DNA of 64,000 nt from Marisa cornuarietis (taxonomy: Eukaryota; Mollusca; Gastropoda; Architaenioglossa; Ampullariidae), in NCBI GenBank assembly GCA_004794655.1, contig SMMW01000521.1, forward strand, positions 2,626,001 through 2,690,000, in the 5' to 3' direction. Positions within the stretch are counted from its first letter, which is position 1, and the number at the start of each line of letters is the position of its first letter. Of the stretch, positions 14,401-28,100 are shown one piece after another. The position numbers were made by a program, and so were the translations under genes. The notes under the pieces were generated by a model. It ran no database searches. It had not been told where the DNA came from and saw only the letters and a list, made by a program, of their open reading frames with translations.

Positions 14401-17400
14401 GGTGTGTCACTAGGGTTAGGGTTATTCTGTCCCCAGGAGTTAAGGTTTAGGTCTATGCTGTGTCACCAGTGCTTAGGGTCAGGCTTTAGGGTTATACTTA
14501 GGGTTCCAGAACATAGAACCACATATGATGACGTGAGTTTTAGATACTGTGCAGCAAACCGATGGAACTTTATCCGCTTCCATATCCGCCACCTGTATCT
14601 GCCATTGAATCGTAAAAAGTGCAATAAAGACACACGTTTTCTTTGAGCATTACTCCCAGCAATGGTCTACACAATGCTATTCCCTTAATTGCTCGTCTTC
14701 CTCTACAGAATCATGATCTCTTACTTCTTGTTTTCCGATTCCCCCTTGCGTTTCTCTTTCATTAGTCATCTTTTATCAGTCATCACTACTGCCGTTTATT
14801 TTGCCGTCCTTTATATGTTCTATATGTCTCGTTCTTGTCTTAAGGGCTAAGAGCACGCTCTTTTCGAGCTGAAGGTTATGGTTAGGGTTAGCGTAGCAGA
14901 TTGTCATTTTCTTCCTCCTATAGCAGAGGGCAGTTAGCGCCTGTCACCAATACAGTGAAGGTTGGCTGTCCTGGGTTCAGCTCTCGTCTCAAGCGCGCTG
15001 TTTTTTCTCTGTATGTGGCATCTGTTTACAGGGCTGACTGCCTTACCGTTGTCTAGCCTTAGTTGCTGACTTGCCGTAAAACACCAATTCCCCCACCACC
15101 ACCTCTGAACCAACCATTGCTGCCTTAAAGCGCAAGTGCAGAAGACAGGCACAACACTAGGTACTGCTATGAACACCAGACATTAAAACACGTCATTTCC
15201 TCAACCAGGCATCCGATGACAAGCTAACTGCTTACTCTATGACTGGACCTGTCTTTGGGCATGACATGACAAGATGAACCATGGAATGAAGACAAGAAAT
15301 ACAAGATTATATGATACAGTAGTATTTATTTGGCATGACATGAAAATGGTCATCCTTCATTCTTTACTTGGATAGGCAAGATATAAAGCAATAGGCACAC
15401 AATAATTGTGTATCATATCAAAAACATACAAAGCTAGCCAAAATGCCAATGACAATTGTTTATTACATTTATGAAAAACCCTGAAGAGCACGTTTGCACA
15501 AACACATGCCCAAAAAAGAATATGATCACAGAGACCAAATTAAAAAACTTATTACCATCCACATTTATAATGTCTTTACAATTTCATATATTCACTTACA
15601 ACATAATTACAATAGCAGCAGTGTATACCAAATAATGAGTTCATAACATCATATCCTACACAGCCCAAGCCGTTACCATCTTATATTCACACAGTTACAT
15701 AAAAAATTCACAACTTTCATATTACAAAATTAAAATAATTATGCAAGAAGTTGTATGGGTTTTCTCCTGTAACAGGCTTAAGGCACATCAACAAGCAAAT
15801 GTGCTAACTTTCATTAAGACATCAACACACATAGCTCGATGCAATCTAAAGAGTGAAAAATGGAATTTTAGGAACAAAACAAATTTTTCATAGAAAAGGA
15901 TGCTTTTTACAAGCTTAACAGAAAAAAGAAACATAATCAACAATGGTTTTTATATCAAAATCTTTTAACTTAGGCCTATGCATCAAATATTTGTCAGATA
16001 TTCTTACTGCTATCCTACTTTGCTCCAGGACTGAGATCAGTACTTCTCTTGTATTTGCCTCATCTTGAACCGGAGGTATATATGTATATACTGTAATGAA
16101 TGGCTTGTTTTTGCTGCTGAAAGTTATCTTGTGGCTTGTGTGTATGACATTTGTGTTGCCTAGTAGCAACATTCAGTAACAGTGCATACAGTAATAAAAT
16201 TGGGTCATATCTGCCACAATGCTTGTTATTTGTGAAAATTTTGGTCTAGTGGTTAAAATGAAAAGAGAATTATTGGGGATAAGGGCAGGTATTCTTTTTT
16301 GACCTGAAAAGGTCAAGTTTAACTGTTATGCTTTTAAACAGAACTTGATAAAATCATTTTATTTCAGTAGGGTGACAGTTAATAAAAAAAAGTGCATGTG
16401 CATTCGATTGCACTCCATGCAAAAATTGTCAATACTGACAACAATCCCAATGAATAAATATAACTTGAAAGTGTGGAAAGTTATAGAGAAAAACCAACAA
16501 GCAATGTAACAAATTCTACTTACAAGGTAGTAAGTGCATTTCAGCAAGCCAAACATACACAAAAATTTGCAATCACAACATTAGAATATTTTTAAGGCAG
16601 ATCTACGTCATAGAAGAAGCTGGGTGTATGATGTGAATCTGGAAATATCAGCAGACAACAAGAAATGTGTGAAATGAGCAACAAGAATTGCTGTTGTGAG
16701 AAGTAGGAAGACTGTTACTAAATACTTAAAATGTTCCCATAATACAAGGCAGTAGTTAAATAATTTTGAATCACTTTTGTGTGTAGTATGATTTGCACTT
16801 CATTTACCACCAGAATTAAAAGTTCACTGCACTGTGCCTTGATAATCCAAATGATGAGGAGCACATGTTCAAGATAAAGTGTGTTCCATATCAACCCAAA
16901 AACAATTTTCATGTACACAAGTTATTCTAAGCATTTTTGATTGCTCTATGTAGAAATATCATAAGAAAGAAAACTGGACATTTGAAAACAGCCGAGGGTA
17001 AATCTGAAGAAAATCTGGAGGAAGAATCGGACAATGAGTCTGATCTGGATGAATGATGTATCTTCCAAGATTTTTACCTGCCTGTGACTTTCACCACAAG
17101 TATAGATTTAGCCTCGTCCCATTTCTGTATGAACATTTTGGTGTATGTAAAGCAGCTGAGCAAGTGTTATTACTAGAAATAAATTGTCATTTGCGAACAC
17201 TAATTTGTGGAAAATTTATTTCTAGTAAGCATATACCAAAACGTTCGTACAGAAATGGGATGAGGTTAAACCTATACATGTGGTGAAAGTCACAGGCAGG
17301 TAAAAATCTTGGAAGATACATCATTGTACACAAATCTTGGAGAAGGAAAAATACATCACTCATCCACATTTTCTTCATCGTCCGATTCTTCCTCCAGATT

Positions 17401-20400
17401 TTCTTCACCTTGCTGAAGCAGGAACATCACTTCTTCGAGTTCCAGCTCTGACAGCTCTTGCACGTCTGTATCGACAGAAGGAACTTCATGAGGTGCTGAC
17501 AGGAACTGCAAAGCTGGCTTAGGAAGTGCAGTGAACTCAGCAAATGTTAATAGTTCCAATTCACCCAACATGTTTTCAAAGTGAAACATGTGTTGAAATA
17601 TCAAGGCACGGCAGCCACGGTCATATTGAGAAAGATTTGGCAATCTATCAAGATGTTCCTGGCACTGTCTTTGCTTGAGTTTGTACCAGGAATGGGCTGC
17701 TGCTGCATCTCTTTTGAGCAACCCTTTCTCTTCAGCACATCTGATCATGAGATCAGACAGCTGAATGACTTTTCTTTTTACTGCTGATGTTTCGGGAACA
17801 ACACCATACACCCAACTTCCTCTGTCAGCAACATCTGCAAACTGGAGAGTTGCAGGAAGAGTCTCAAGTCCTTCCACAGGAGCAAAGTTGTTATAGGTGG
17901 TGAGAAGACTCTTTAATCTCTTATTGTGTCTGGTCACAACACCACTCATTCTCTTGGCCATTTCCTGGCCACCTGAAAATGTGACATCACATGTATGAAG
18001 TCTGTTTATGTTTTGCTAGTTTACTAAGTATTTATTTACTTTTGGATAAGAGCAGTGACACAGAAAATACAGTGGTGTTTGATACATATCTACATGAGAC
18101 AAAATTCCAGATTTCTCTTCTCTCTCCCCACATGCAAAGTAGGAGTAATAGCTACTTTAAATTACCATGAGTACTTTGATTGACTTAAGCCTGAGCAATC
18201 ATGTTTGCCCCTTTGGAAAACCAGTGAGAAGGTAAGATGTTTACTCACGAGCTTCTGCCAGCTGCATCAGACTGTAGCTTCTTTCGGAAGACACTGCCCT
18301 CATCTGCTCGAGGACCAACTTTCGTTTGCACACAACAGCTGATGTGAGCATTTCTTTGTATTGGCTGCTGTCTTTTGAGGGCCGCACGAAGCCATGCTGG
18401 TTTTCGAGCCTTGTAACCTTGGCTGCCAGTCTATGTGGAAGGTAGATAAAAATTGTAATGCAATGTCACAGTTACAGGTCTGATTATTAGTGATACAACT
18501 TGTACATCTAATCCTGCATTTCAGATGATCATTTCATGTTATTAACAGATACAAAATGACCAACCATACATTGTTATTTTCTCATGTAGTATCACAAGGG
18601 GAAAAAGTCTACGTACACACTTAGTTCAGTGCTGCTTTCAGCAGACTCTTCTGAAGGTCCAGAAGCTGACCTGCACAAGATAGCAATTTGTATTACTGCA
18701 TGCGTGACTGTCACTTATTCTCTTCTCTATACATACCTGAACAGGTCAAATGAAAAGCACAAAATGAAACATATTTCCCTGATAAGAAAGAAACAAACAT
18801 GGTTTTAAATGACCACAGACATGAAAAAGCCTTGTTATGGCTATAACTTGGCTGCATGTGTACAAAATTAGCCTTGCCTGACTATGGGACAGAGGGAATA
18901 CATTTTTTGGAGAGAGAAACTTACTGTTTTTGATACAGTTGAAATAATGTGATCATGTAGTTGTCCTTCTCGTTGGAAGACACTGACAAATAGACAAGAA
19001 AGAAGAAGTCATATTCATTACAGACTTGAACAATTACTGATCTAGACAAGTCAAGGTGTTCTGTTGTAATTCCATTTAACTTGGTGCATATTTAGGCTGT
19101 GGAAAAGTAAAGTAAAAAAAGCTTATTTTAGATCACACTGTCTTCTAATTTTCCTTACTAAAATAACACAACTGACAAAAGTACTACAAATTACCATCAT
19201 TTTTCCTGCACGCTGCTTTTTCTTCATGGCGCCATTGCAAAATCTTTGCAGCATCCACAGGTTCTGTTAAATGAATAACAAAAATACTTGCAATTACAAA
19301 AATCATCTGATGATAAGAGGAAGGTTTGTCATAGCTTATAGCAAACAAGCATCGAAAAACAAACATGCCTAATTACCCTGAAATGACCGTGTCAGATCCT
19401 GAAATCGACCCTCAGAGTCTTGTCTGGTGGTCTCTGCTTTTGTGAATTTCTGCTCAAGATGTTTGCCTGTCAACCATACAGAAATATATTTTTACGACAA
19501 ACCAATCTGGTCAAGTAAGAGTGCAAATGAATGCAAGAAATGATAATGCAGGATTATGATCAAGATTTCCTATTGCTTTTTTTGACTCAGCAATCATGAG
19601 TCATATAGCTTGTTCCTCAAACCATCAAACAAAATATAGGAATAAACTGCACAAGAAAAAAAACAATACAAGAAAAAACACTTTCTTTTTTACTAACCTA
19701 ATCGCTTTCGTAGCTTTGAAGCATAGTGGAGGAGTGCATCGGTTAGCAAATCCACTCTTCTCTGTGGCGTCATCATTTTCGTAATTGAAGAAAATTTTCT
19801 GAGGTACGACCACAGGCGCTCTACAGTTTCTCCATCTGTGAGCCCTATCCCAGCTGCTGTTCGTGGTCCGTACTCTAGCTGTAAAAAAATATCAGTAGCT
19901 TTATATGAAGACCTAACTGGTACCACAGGACTGTTGCCAACAAGAAAATGAGCCACTGCATTTGTGAATACCTTTATGGTTTATTTTTGATGAAGTTTTC
20001 ACATTTGTTCACTGTTTTTCATTTATTTACATGTTTTTCAGTGTTAGCACAATGATGTAACGTTGTTACTTCCTGTTTGCTGCTGTTGGGGTGATACATT
20101 TTAAAAAGGACCCCTCATTTGGAGTGACCATAGGTTGTTGGAATCATGATACATAAAAGAAATCTGGTCCTGTCTGTAGATGTTACCTGACATGCCATCT
20201 TATGGCCAAAGCTGTGGAAAATAGGCAACAGAAATTGTATGTTTGATGGCAGCTCTCCACTGTTGCTTTTCTGCAACATAATTATTTGATACATTTCAAC
20301 CATTACTTTAACTGTGCACCACAAAGACTTTTACATCAGATGATAATTTTAAAAAAAATCAAAATAAAACCAGTAGTATCTTAGACTCCTGAATTTAAAG

Positions 20401-23400
20401 GTATGTTGAAGCCAGTTGGCAGTCAGTCTGTGACAATGATGATTTCATAAAATGAACCCTGTTCCTGGAGGTCTTTCATGTTCATGTCACCAAACTGGTT
20501 CATTTATGTTGATGGAAGCCGAGTCTCATCAGAACTATGTTTTGCGCTCAGGCCTACTCATAAGCAAACCAATACATTGTTACTAAAAAAAAATTTCAGG
20601 AATATCACAGACTTTCTCCTTTATTGAAAGAAATTAGTGCAAACACAATTATTCTTAACCCACTGAGTCCGAAGAGCCAGTTTACTGGCGTACCCGGCAG
20701 AGATCGTGGCTATGCAGTTTCACTATCGTCTTCAAAATCATAAATTTTAAGCCCATGTTTTTAAACATAGAAATATTTTTTATGATGGGCTAAGAGGGTT
20801 TAACTTTCACTACAGCAAATACACCACATACCTGCCAAACATATATACATACAATAACATTTTAAGTACACAAAAATACACAGACCTTTAGATGAGCAGA
20901 AAGAACACATGCAATGTCATACATGATGTAAATTTTCTGTGGATGTTGTTCCATAAGTTTCTCCATAAGGCAGACAGCATATCCCAATCTGAAAACACAT
21001 TATTATTACCATATTTAAATGCATATTTGTGCCATGTATGACCAACCCCTTAAAGAACACAAGATATGAGAACTGTTCAAACAGTAAACAAAAGTCATCA
21101 AGAAATGAGTCCATTATAACCTTTCACCATGCTTCAGGCTGAAGAAACGATGGGGAAACTCATGTCTGCTGCAAGCACAGCCGAACACAGCTGTCTCGTC
21201 CAGCTTGTCTGTTCGGGACTTCGATCTATGACTTCCAGCCTGAAAGTCACTACAGTCCTGTAAAACAACGACATGATTGATTCAGTCTTACACCATATGA
21301 TTCTGACACCACAATCTCAATGACTGTTGATACATGCCTTTTTTACCATCAAATTTTATTGTAAACATGTCCAAAATAATAACGCTTAACCACGTGATCT
21401 CAGATAAATGATAAATAGCCTCTAAATTCCAAACAAACTTACACTCTGAATGACTTACCCCAGCTCCTTTCTTAGTGTGACAACTATAGTTTTTAACGAA
21501 CTCATCGACATTCGTTTGGTCAATGAAGTACCGCCCTTTGTGGAATGGTTCGCCAGGGCTTTTTCCAGAAGATTTTTTTCGTGATAACCCAAAATTAGCG
21601 TCAAATGAAAATATCTGGCTCTGAAAGAAAGCAAGATCAAAATTAAAAAAACAGCAAAGTACAAAACATTAATTAACACATATGTAAATAAGACAGAGAA
21701 AAATACAGTGAGTGAAACAATGCAAATAATACTCACATTTTCAGACAACACTAGCTGACTTCCATCAGTTGCATGGTCTTTTGAGTTAAACGCGATGTCT
21801 TCTTTGACCACCTATATTAGATAAAAAAAATTGTTTGTATGGTAAATACATCTTTAGACATTTCTATTATTACTGTTATTACTACCTGGTGCATAAAATT
21901 AAAAAACTGACATCCACAACCTCTACTACCCTGCAATAATTAAAGTCCATTTCCTGAATATTAAGAACTTACATGACAGGCAGGACAACTAGTTCCATCA
22001 TCAAGATCTGGATCAATGTGTTGCACCTGCTGCAACTGGTACTCATGACGCATGTACATCGTAAATGCATCTGTTACGAGGGCCTGATACACTCCATTAA
22101 CCTGCAATGCACACACAAGCTTAGGCCAAACTAATAACAATAATAAAAAATATAAAGTAATGATGAAACAGGATGCCAAAAGCAACTTTCTGCACTAGTG
22201 AATGACTTGTCTATAAGAGCTCATAAATGGAACTTTCCGAGCTAACACATATAACATTGCAAATGCAATCATTCACACAGAGGACCTGTAGCTGCTAATT
22301 TACAAAGTGCAAATAAAAACATATGGAATAAGTTTGTGGGATACATCCTGAATCACTATGTAGTCCAGGAAGAAAATGGAATACTAGTTAAGAACCACAA
22401 ACAGTCAGCCCTGGATGTCCACTTACTTAAAAACTTGTACTACTGGCATTCTAATCAAATATCAGCATGGACCAGTGACTGATATTACATTATGTGATTC
22501 AAATGTCTCGTTACCCTAAAAGTGCTCAATTACTAGAGGTAACAATAATGAAACTGAAAACAAATTTGAAAAAAGGCCACAACAAACCTTCTTGCTGCTC
22601 ATGTTCTCTATCTTGCTAAGTCGGGTTGCCAACGCGTTGACAAACCCCTTCACTGACACCTGGCATTCAAGTACTAATGCACGCAACCACTCCATGACAT
22701 CCAGTTTAAATGCAACAGACGGTATTTCTGGGGAAGAACCCCAAAGGCGATGGCGTAGTAATGTAATGGTGTCACTTTCACATGAGCAGAATTCAAAAGT
22801 AAACAGCTGTGGGCCACCTACACATAAACAAGCACATTTTCATTGATAAGGTACCAAACCATACCATACCTAGAACATCATTTTTACTGTCATTTTCTTT
22901 TCTTCTTACAGTAAACAAGTTTATATTTTACCTCTCATTCCAATCACAGTGATTTCCCTTGTACGTTTTGCACAAGTTGGTACCTTGTGATTGCTATGCA
23001 CGAGCACAGGTAAGTTGGCTGCATACGGCACAAAACAACATCCCTGAGGAAAAAAAAGAAAATCCTTTAATAATTTTCATGTTCAAATGAAGCTGTCAAA
23101 AAATGAAGTTGACATCCACATAAAATATTGTGTTGCAGATGTATTTACCCCTCAACCCCAAAATACTAAGTGTTCCTTACATTCCATATTTCTGGGCTAT
23201 GAAATACAGCATTCTTGTGACGCTCAAGAAAGTCGTCCTCACAGAAAAGTGCATGGCTGCCACAATCCAAGCAGCGGATTGTTGGTAAATTGAAGCCACA
23301 ACAGATACACTGGCTTTGATCTGGAAAAGCACATAGCTCAGTGTGCACCACCAGCAGTTCCTGACGTATCTGTTCCCATTTGTCAGAACGATTTACTTTC

Positions 23401-25042
23401 TTCTTCCAGTAAGAGCTTACTCCATTTTCTGGATCTATGACATTAAGAAGAAAATCTGTTATTTTTAAAACTTATGTGCATGAATGTTTTGGGTTTTTAG
23501 GTTGATGTTGTTTTATACAGAATTACTATAGCATTACAAAAGATGGCCTTTACAATAATGTATGTAGGTGGTGCTCTTGATGCAAACATAGAAAACACAA
23601 AACTGTCACCTGTTTACTAAAGGCAGCTCATTCATGGCAAATCCTTCATACATACCCATTGCTATAGAATCAAATGCATCCATGCATGATGTTGCTGGGA
23701 CTGGTTGCTGTGAGGAAACAGCAACAACTGTGTCTTGTTCTTGTCGCTGCTCTTTACCGCTTTCTATGATATTAAGAAGAAAATCTATTATTTTTAAAAC
23801 TCCTGTATATGAATGTTTTGGGGATTTTAGGTTGATGTTGTTTTGTAGATATTTACTACAGCATTATGTAAGATAGTCTTTACAATAATCTAGAGCAGGC
23901 AAAGCTCCCGATACAAAAATACAAAAACAAAACAAAAAACTGTCTCCAGTTTACTATAGACAGTTTATTAATGGCAAATCCTTCATACATACCCATTGCT
24001 ATAGAATCAAATGCATCCATGCATGATGTCGTTGGGACTGGTTGCTGTGAGGAAACAGCAACAACTGTGTCTTGTTCTTGTCGCTGCTCTTTACCGCTTT
24101 CTATGATATTAAGAAGAAAATCTATTATTTTTAAAACTCCTGTATATGAATGTTTTGGGGTTTTTAGGTTGATGTTGTTTTGTAGATATTTACTACAGCA
24201 TTATGTAAGATGGACTTTACAATAATCTAGAGCAGGCAAAGCTCCCGATACAAAAATACAAAAAAACAAAAACAAAACAAAAAACTGTCTCCAGTTTACT
24301 ATAGGCAGTTCATTAATTGCAAATTCTTCATACATACCCACGGCTATAGAATCAAGTGCATCCATGCATGATGTCGCTGGGATTGGTTGCTGCGAGGAAG
24401 CAGGAAACAAAAAGGAGCCTTGTACTTCTTTAATGGTCACCATTCGTCCTGTCAAGGGGTTGATCGTCTTTATTTTCATTTTCTTTTCCTTGGGACGTTT
24501 TCTTATTACGCTATATCCACCGCCATTCTTGAACTTGGGCATTGTACCTACACACGATTAATGCAAATACATTTAATATTGAAAATAAAACAGAAAGAGC
24601 CAAATTGTCATGATACTATAATAATGGGTATCTATGACGAGGTATGACGCAGTGAAATAATTTTACTTACCTCTATTAGAACAAGAAAACAGAAATATAA
24701 GCAATCCTGTTACTGTGTACTGAACGGCGGAAGACCCAAAACCGGAAGTATATCTCACTGTATAAGTAGCAATGAATTTTTGTTTATAACGTCTCTACCT
24801 ACATAAAATTATAATAAAACATAAATACGACTATACCAAACAAAATTTGCAGTCTCTATGCGATGTCGATTCATTCAATAACCCTACAAAGTGTGACGTC
24901 GCCATATTGAATAACGTAGCTTTTGATTGGTAAACTACTGTCACGTGACATATTCTTAGGATAGGAGAATACGGTGTACCGAGTGCCGTATGCTGGCGGT
25001 ATTTTACGAACTGTGAGTGTGGATTTAGCCAGGACAATAAGG

Positions 25043-25102
<60 letters not shown>

Positions 25103-28100
25103 ATTTGCCAATATTTTCGTCTAGGTGAAGACTTTCAAACGACGCCTGCTGACCTTTCATCTGAATCTTCATTATCTTCAGGTATGTCTGATATTTCTTT
25201 ATTAGACGAGTATTCCAGTTCAGTTTGGCAGTAGAAGAAAAACATATACTGCCATTATTTTTAACTGATTTTAAACAGGTCTATATCCCCATACAATGTA
25301 CATTAGACTCTTTAGAAAGCCTGGATCTCCATAAATTAATTGAAAAACAACTGAGGTCCTGTCAATAACCTCTGACTACAAACCAAACTGTGCCGCCCCT
25401 AACTATCTGCCTGTCTTTTTGGTAACAGCTCTCTCTCTCTCAAGAAATCTTGATGTAGTTCTCGACTCATCATCGCTTATATCCATAAAGTTTGCAAGGT
25501 CATCAACTTCAAGTTTCGCAGAATCAATCACTTTGGATCCCTTTTGTAAGTCTCTGCTACCATAATAGCTCATGTCTTTTGCGTTTGCTTGCTTGCTGGA
25601 ACTCTGTTCGTCGATCTGTTTAACTAACTCCTTTACAACCTTCAGGGGGCTCAAAGTAATGCTGCTCGTACTGTTTGACTGAGGCAAAAAATTAACCCAT
25701 GTACACTTATTATTCGCTAGCTTTCCTGACTGCCAGTCCAAGCTCGCATTAGGTACAAGTTCTCCATACTTTGCTCCCGTTATTTGCACGGCCTTGCCCC
25801 ACCATACATGTCTTTGCTACTGACTTAGTCGTACTCGTTGAAGGTAGTCTGTTTGAGGAACACCTTTACATTCGGTTAGTAGCTCCTATACTCTCCACTG
25901 ACAGGGAGAAACGCATTGATCTCCAGTTTGTCTACTCAGACGGTTGGAGCATGTTTTTCAAGTCAAGTGTGATTGTTGAAGTAGAAAGTGTTTTGCCCAG
26001 TAATAACGTTTTCTAATATTTAAAAAGCTAGATAACTGCACAGTTTGCTACTATTGCTGTACAAACATCACCGCTTATAACTTCTTCTCAAATCACCCAC
26101 CTAGAATTTCAATCCCCTAATATTTAAAACACACACACACACACAGACACACACACACACAACCATATTTAGGTAGAATATCATTATCTTTCAAAATTCT
26201 AACTGTATAAGATCTATAAGTATAAACACAAGTTCTTTTTTTTACATGCTTATGACTAGAACCTAGAGCAGCGCTCACAATTTTTCGAATAATAAAAGTG
26301 TGTTTTATTTTTAATGTCTAGAAATTGACTTCCAAACGATGTCTTCCAACGGTATCCCCTCTACGTCTTCTTCACATCCTGGTATGTTAGGCCTTATATT
26401 TAAAAACAAACTATATATAAATATATACATCAAAATTTTAAAATGGTATATAATAATATATTATTTTACTGTCCATCTGGTTCCATACAACTATGCTTAA
26501 ATTAAATTGTTCAGCTTATTTTTGACATGATAAATAGGCGTTTAGTTCAGGAGACGAAAACTTCTCTCGCAATTAATACATTTTTATTTTTGTGTCCTTT
26601 ACTGTGGAATCTTCAAAACAGAAAACGAAAACAACATGTCGGTACAAATATACTGTTTATAAGGATGATGATAATGATGATGATGATGATGATGTACTAT
26701 CAAAACAGGCCTTCATCTCCCCTTTTTACCTTCTCTCCGTTTACAACCATCGCCCACTCAATCATCTCCCCACCTATCCATCAATCTACCAACTGATATG
26801 TCTAGCCATTAAGTTATCACCCCAGACAGCATGTCAAACTAACCATTAAGCCAGAAATATTATCAACTATTTTCTACTATCTTTCCTTCCGTCATCCACT
26901 TAAGAAGACCGTCCACTTAATAGGCATGCGCCGCACCCACCTAGTAAAACTTTACCTTGCGAATTACCTGAGGTAAGAGAAAAGAATTACAGACTCAAAC
27001 ATTGGCCACTCATTTAAGTACTGGAAGAAGCTACAATGTTGTCTCCACTATAATGATCACAGCAGCACATTTGCACACGTTAAAAGTAGACTGTTTTGCA
27101 ATACAGACATAGCACTGTGATAGCTATAAACACAGAGGGAGAGAGAGAGACAGAGAAAAGCAAGGCTTCTTTGAATGCATTTAATATGTTCTGTAATAAT
27201 AAAACTATACTTATACCATTCCATCAGATGTTACCTGCAATTTGAAACGTTTTATTTATGGTCGGTGCGAGTTGCAAAAATCGTCTTCTTATTAAAGAGT
27301 AGACACAGAGCACAAAAATTTTGAGATTTAAAATATGTAATTTTCTATAAACGCATGTATAGAATAGAATAAATCATACCTCGATGTATAATCGTGCCTC
27401 ATTTTTCGGAACGAGTGGTCAAGTACGGTCACTCGAACCATGCGGTTGCTTCATTAGCATCATTTTTGTATTTTTCGTTTGGTACGTTTTGTTTCTTTCA
27501 TCGGTTTTTTTGTTGCTGTGTCCTGCCTTGAACTTGTCAAGATCAACTACTGACAAGCAAAGTAAGCCATATTCACAAGTTTTTTTTATCATATATTGTT
27601 TAATTCCAAATATGTAATGTTTGCTTCCTTCGCTCTAGCCCATAAACGAGACATGGCATGAACTTTTCTTATCTACTCATTAAGTAATTTACATTCAGCA
27701 AAGCCAAAAATATTTTCAATTCATTTAAACTGATGCACATGTAAGAAATTCAAGACGGATTACAACTAATTCAGCACGTCATCGTCATAATTCATCTTTT
27801 TATTCATGAAATAATTAAAATATATGCTTATTGTTGTTGTATAGCAAACTTATAGGCGAAACATAAAGACAATTATATACGTGTACTTCTGTTTTCAGAT
27901 TATTGACCTCGCTGTCAATTACTGGTAATGGAACACTTTTCCTGGTAGTAATAATAATAATGCATTTTGTCATATTAATGGCCTTTTCAGCTTTGAATGT
28001 TTTTATGTAACATATCATTATGAATCACGGTTATCAGCAAGATGAGTTTCCTCAGTAATTAACCTATTTGCAAAGACGCAGGTTGGGATCAGTGCTAGAG

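Larger units (their letters stand above)
5453..25044. mobile_element. 19.6-kb KDZ-superfamily DNA transposon
   Basis: The element is bounded by perfect 131-bp inverted repeats and lies in an (ATG)n tract inside intron 5 of receptor A. It carries a 19-exon KDZ transposase (minus strand, from the right end) and a 13-exon accessory gene (plus strand, from the left end), transcribed towards each other. The centre holds an inverted repeat with nested LINE, SINE and telomere-like sequence. Target duplication length cannot be read because both flanks are the same triplet repeat. The superfamily is assigned from transposase motifs (FDANF, YDIAC, TDGETVERLWSYL). Identical termini point to a recent insertion or recent homogenisation of the ends. 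Confidence 0.9.

Noticed and set aside
14118..14500. A true chromosome end
   Set aside because: Repeats are degenerate, short and embedded between LINE and SINE sequence within a transposon.
17337..17787. Plus-strand open frames opposite the transposase last exon
   Set aside because: Shadows of the minus-strand transposase, whose frame, splice phases and motifs are far better supported.
23634..24561. Repeated plus-strand frames MANPSYIPIAIESN...
   Set aside because: Antisense of the tandemly duplicated transposase exon; no splice or domain support on the plus strand.
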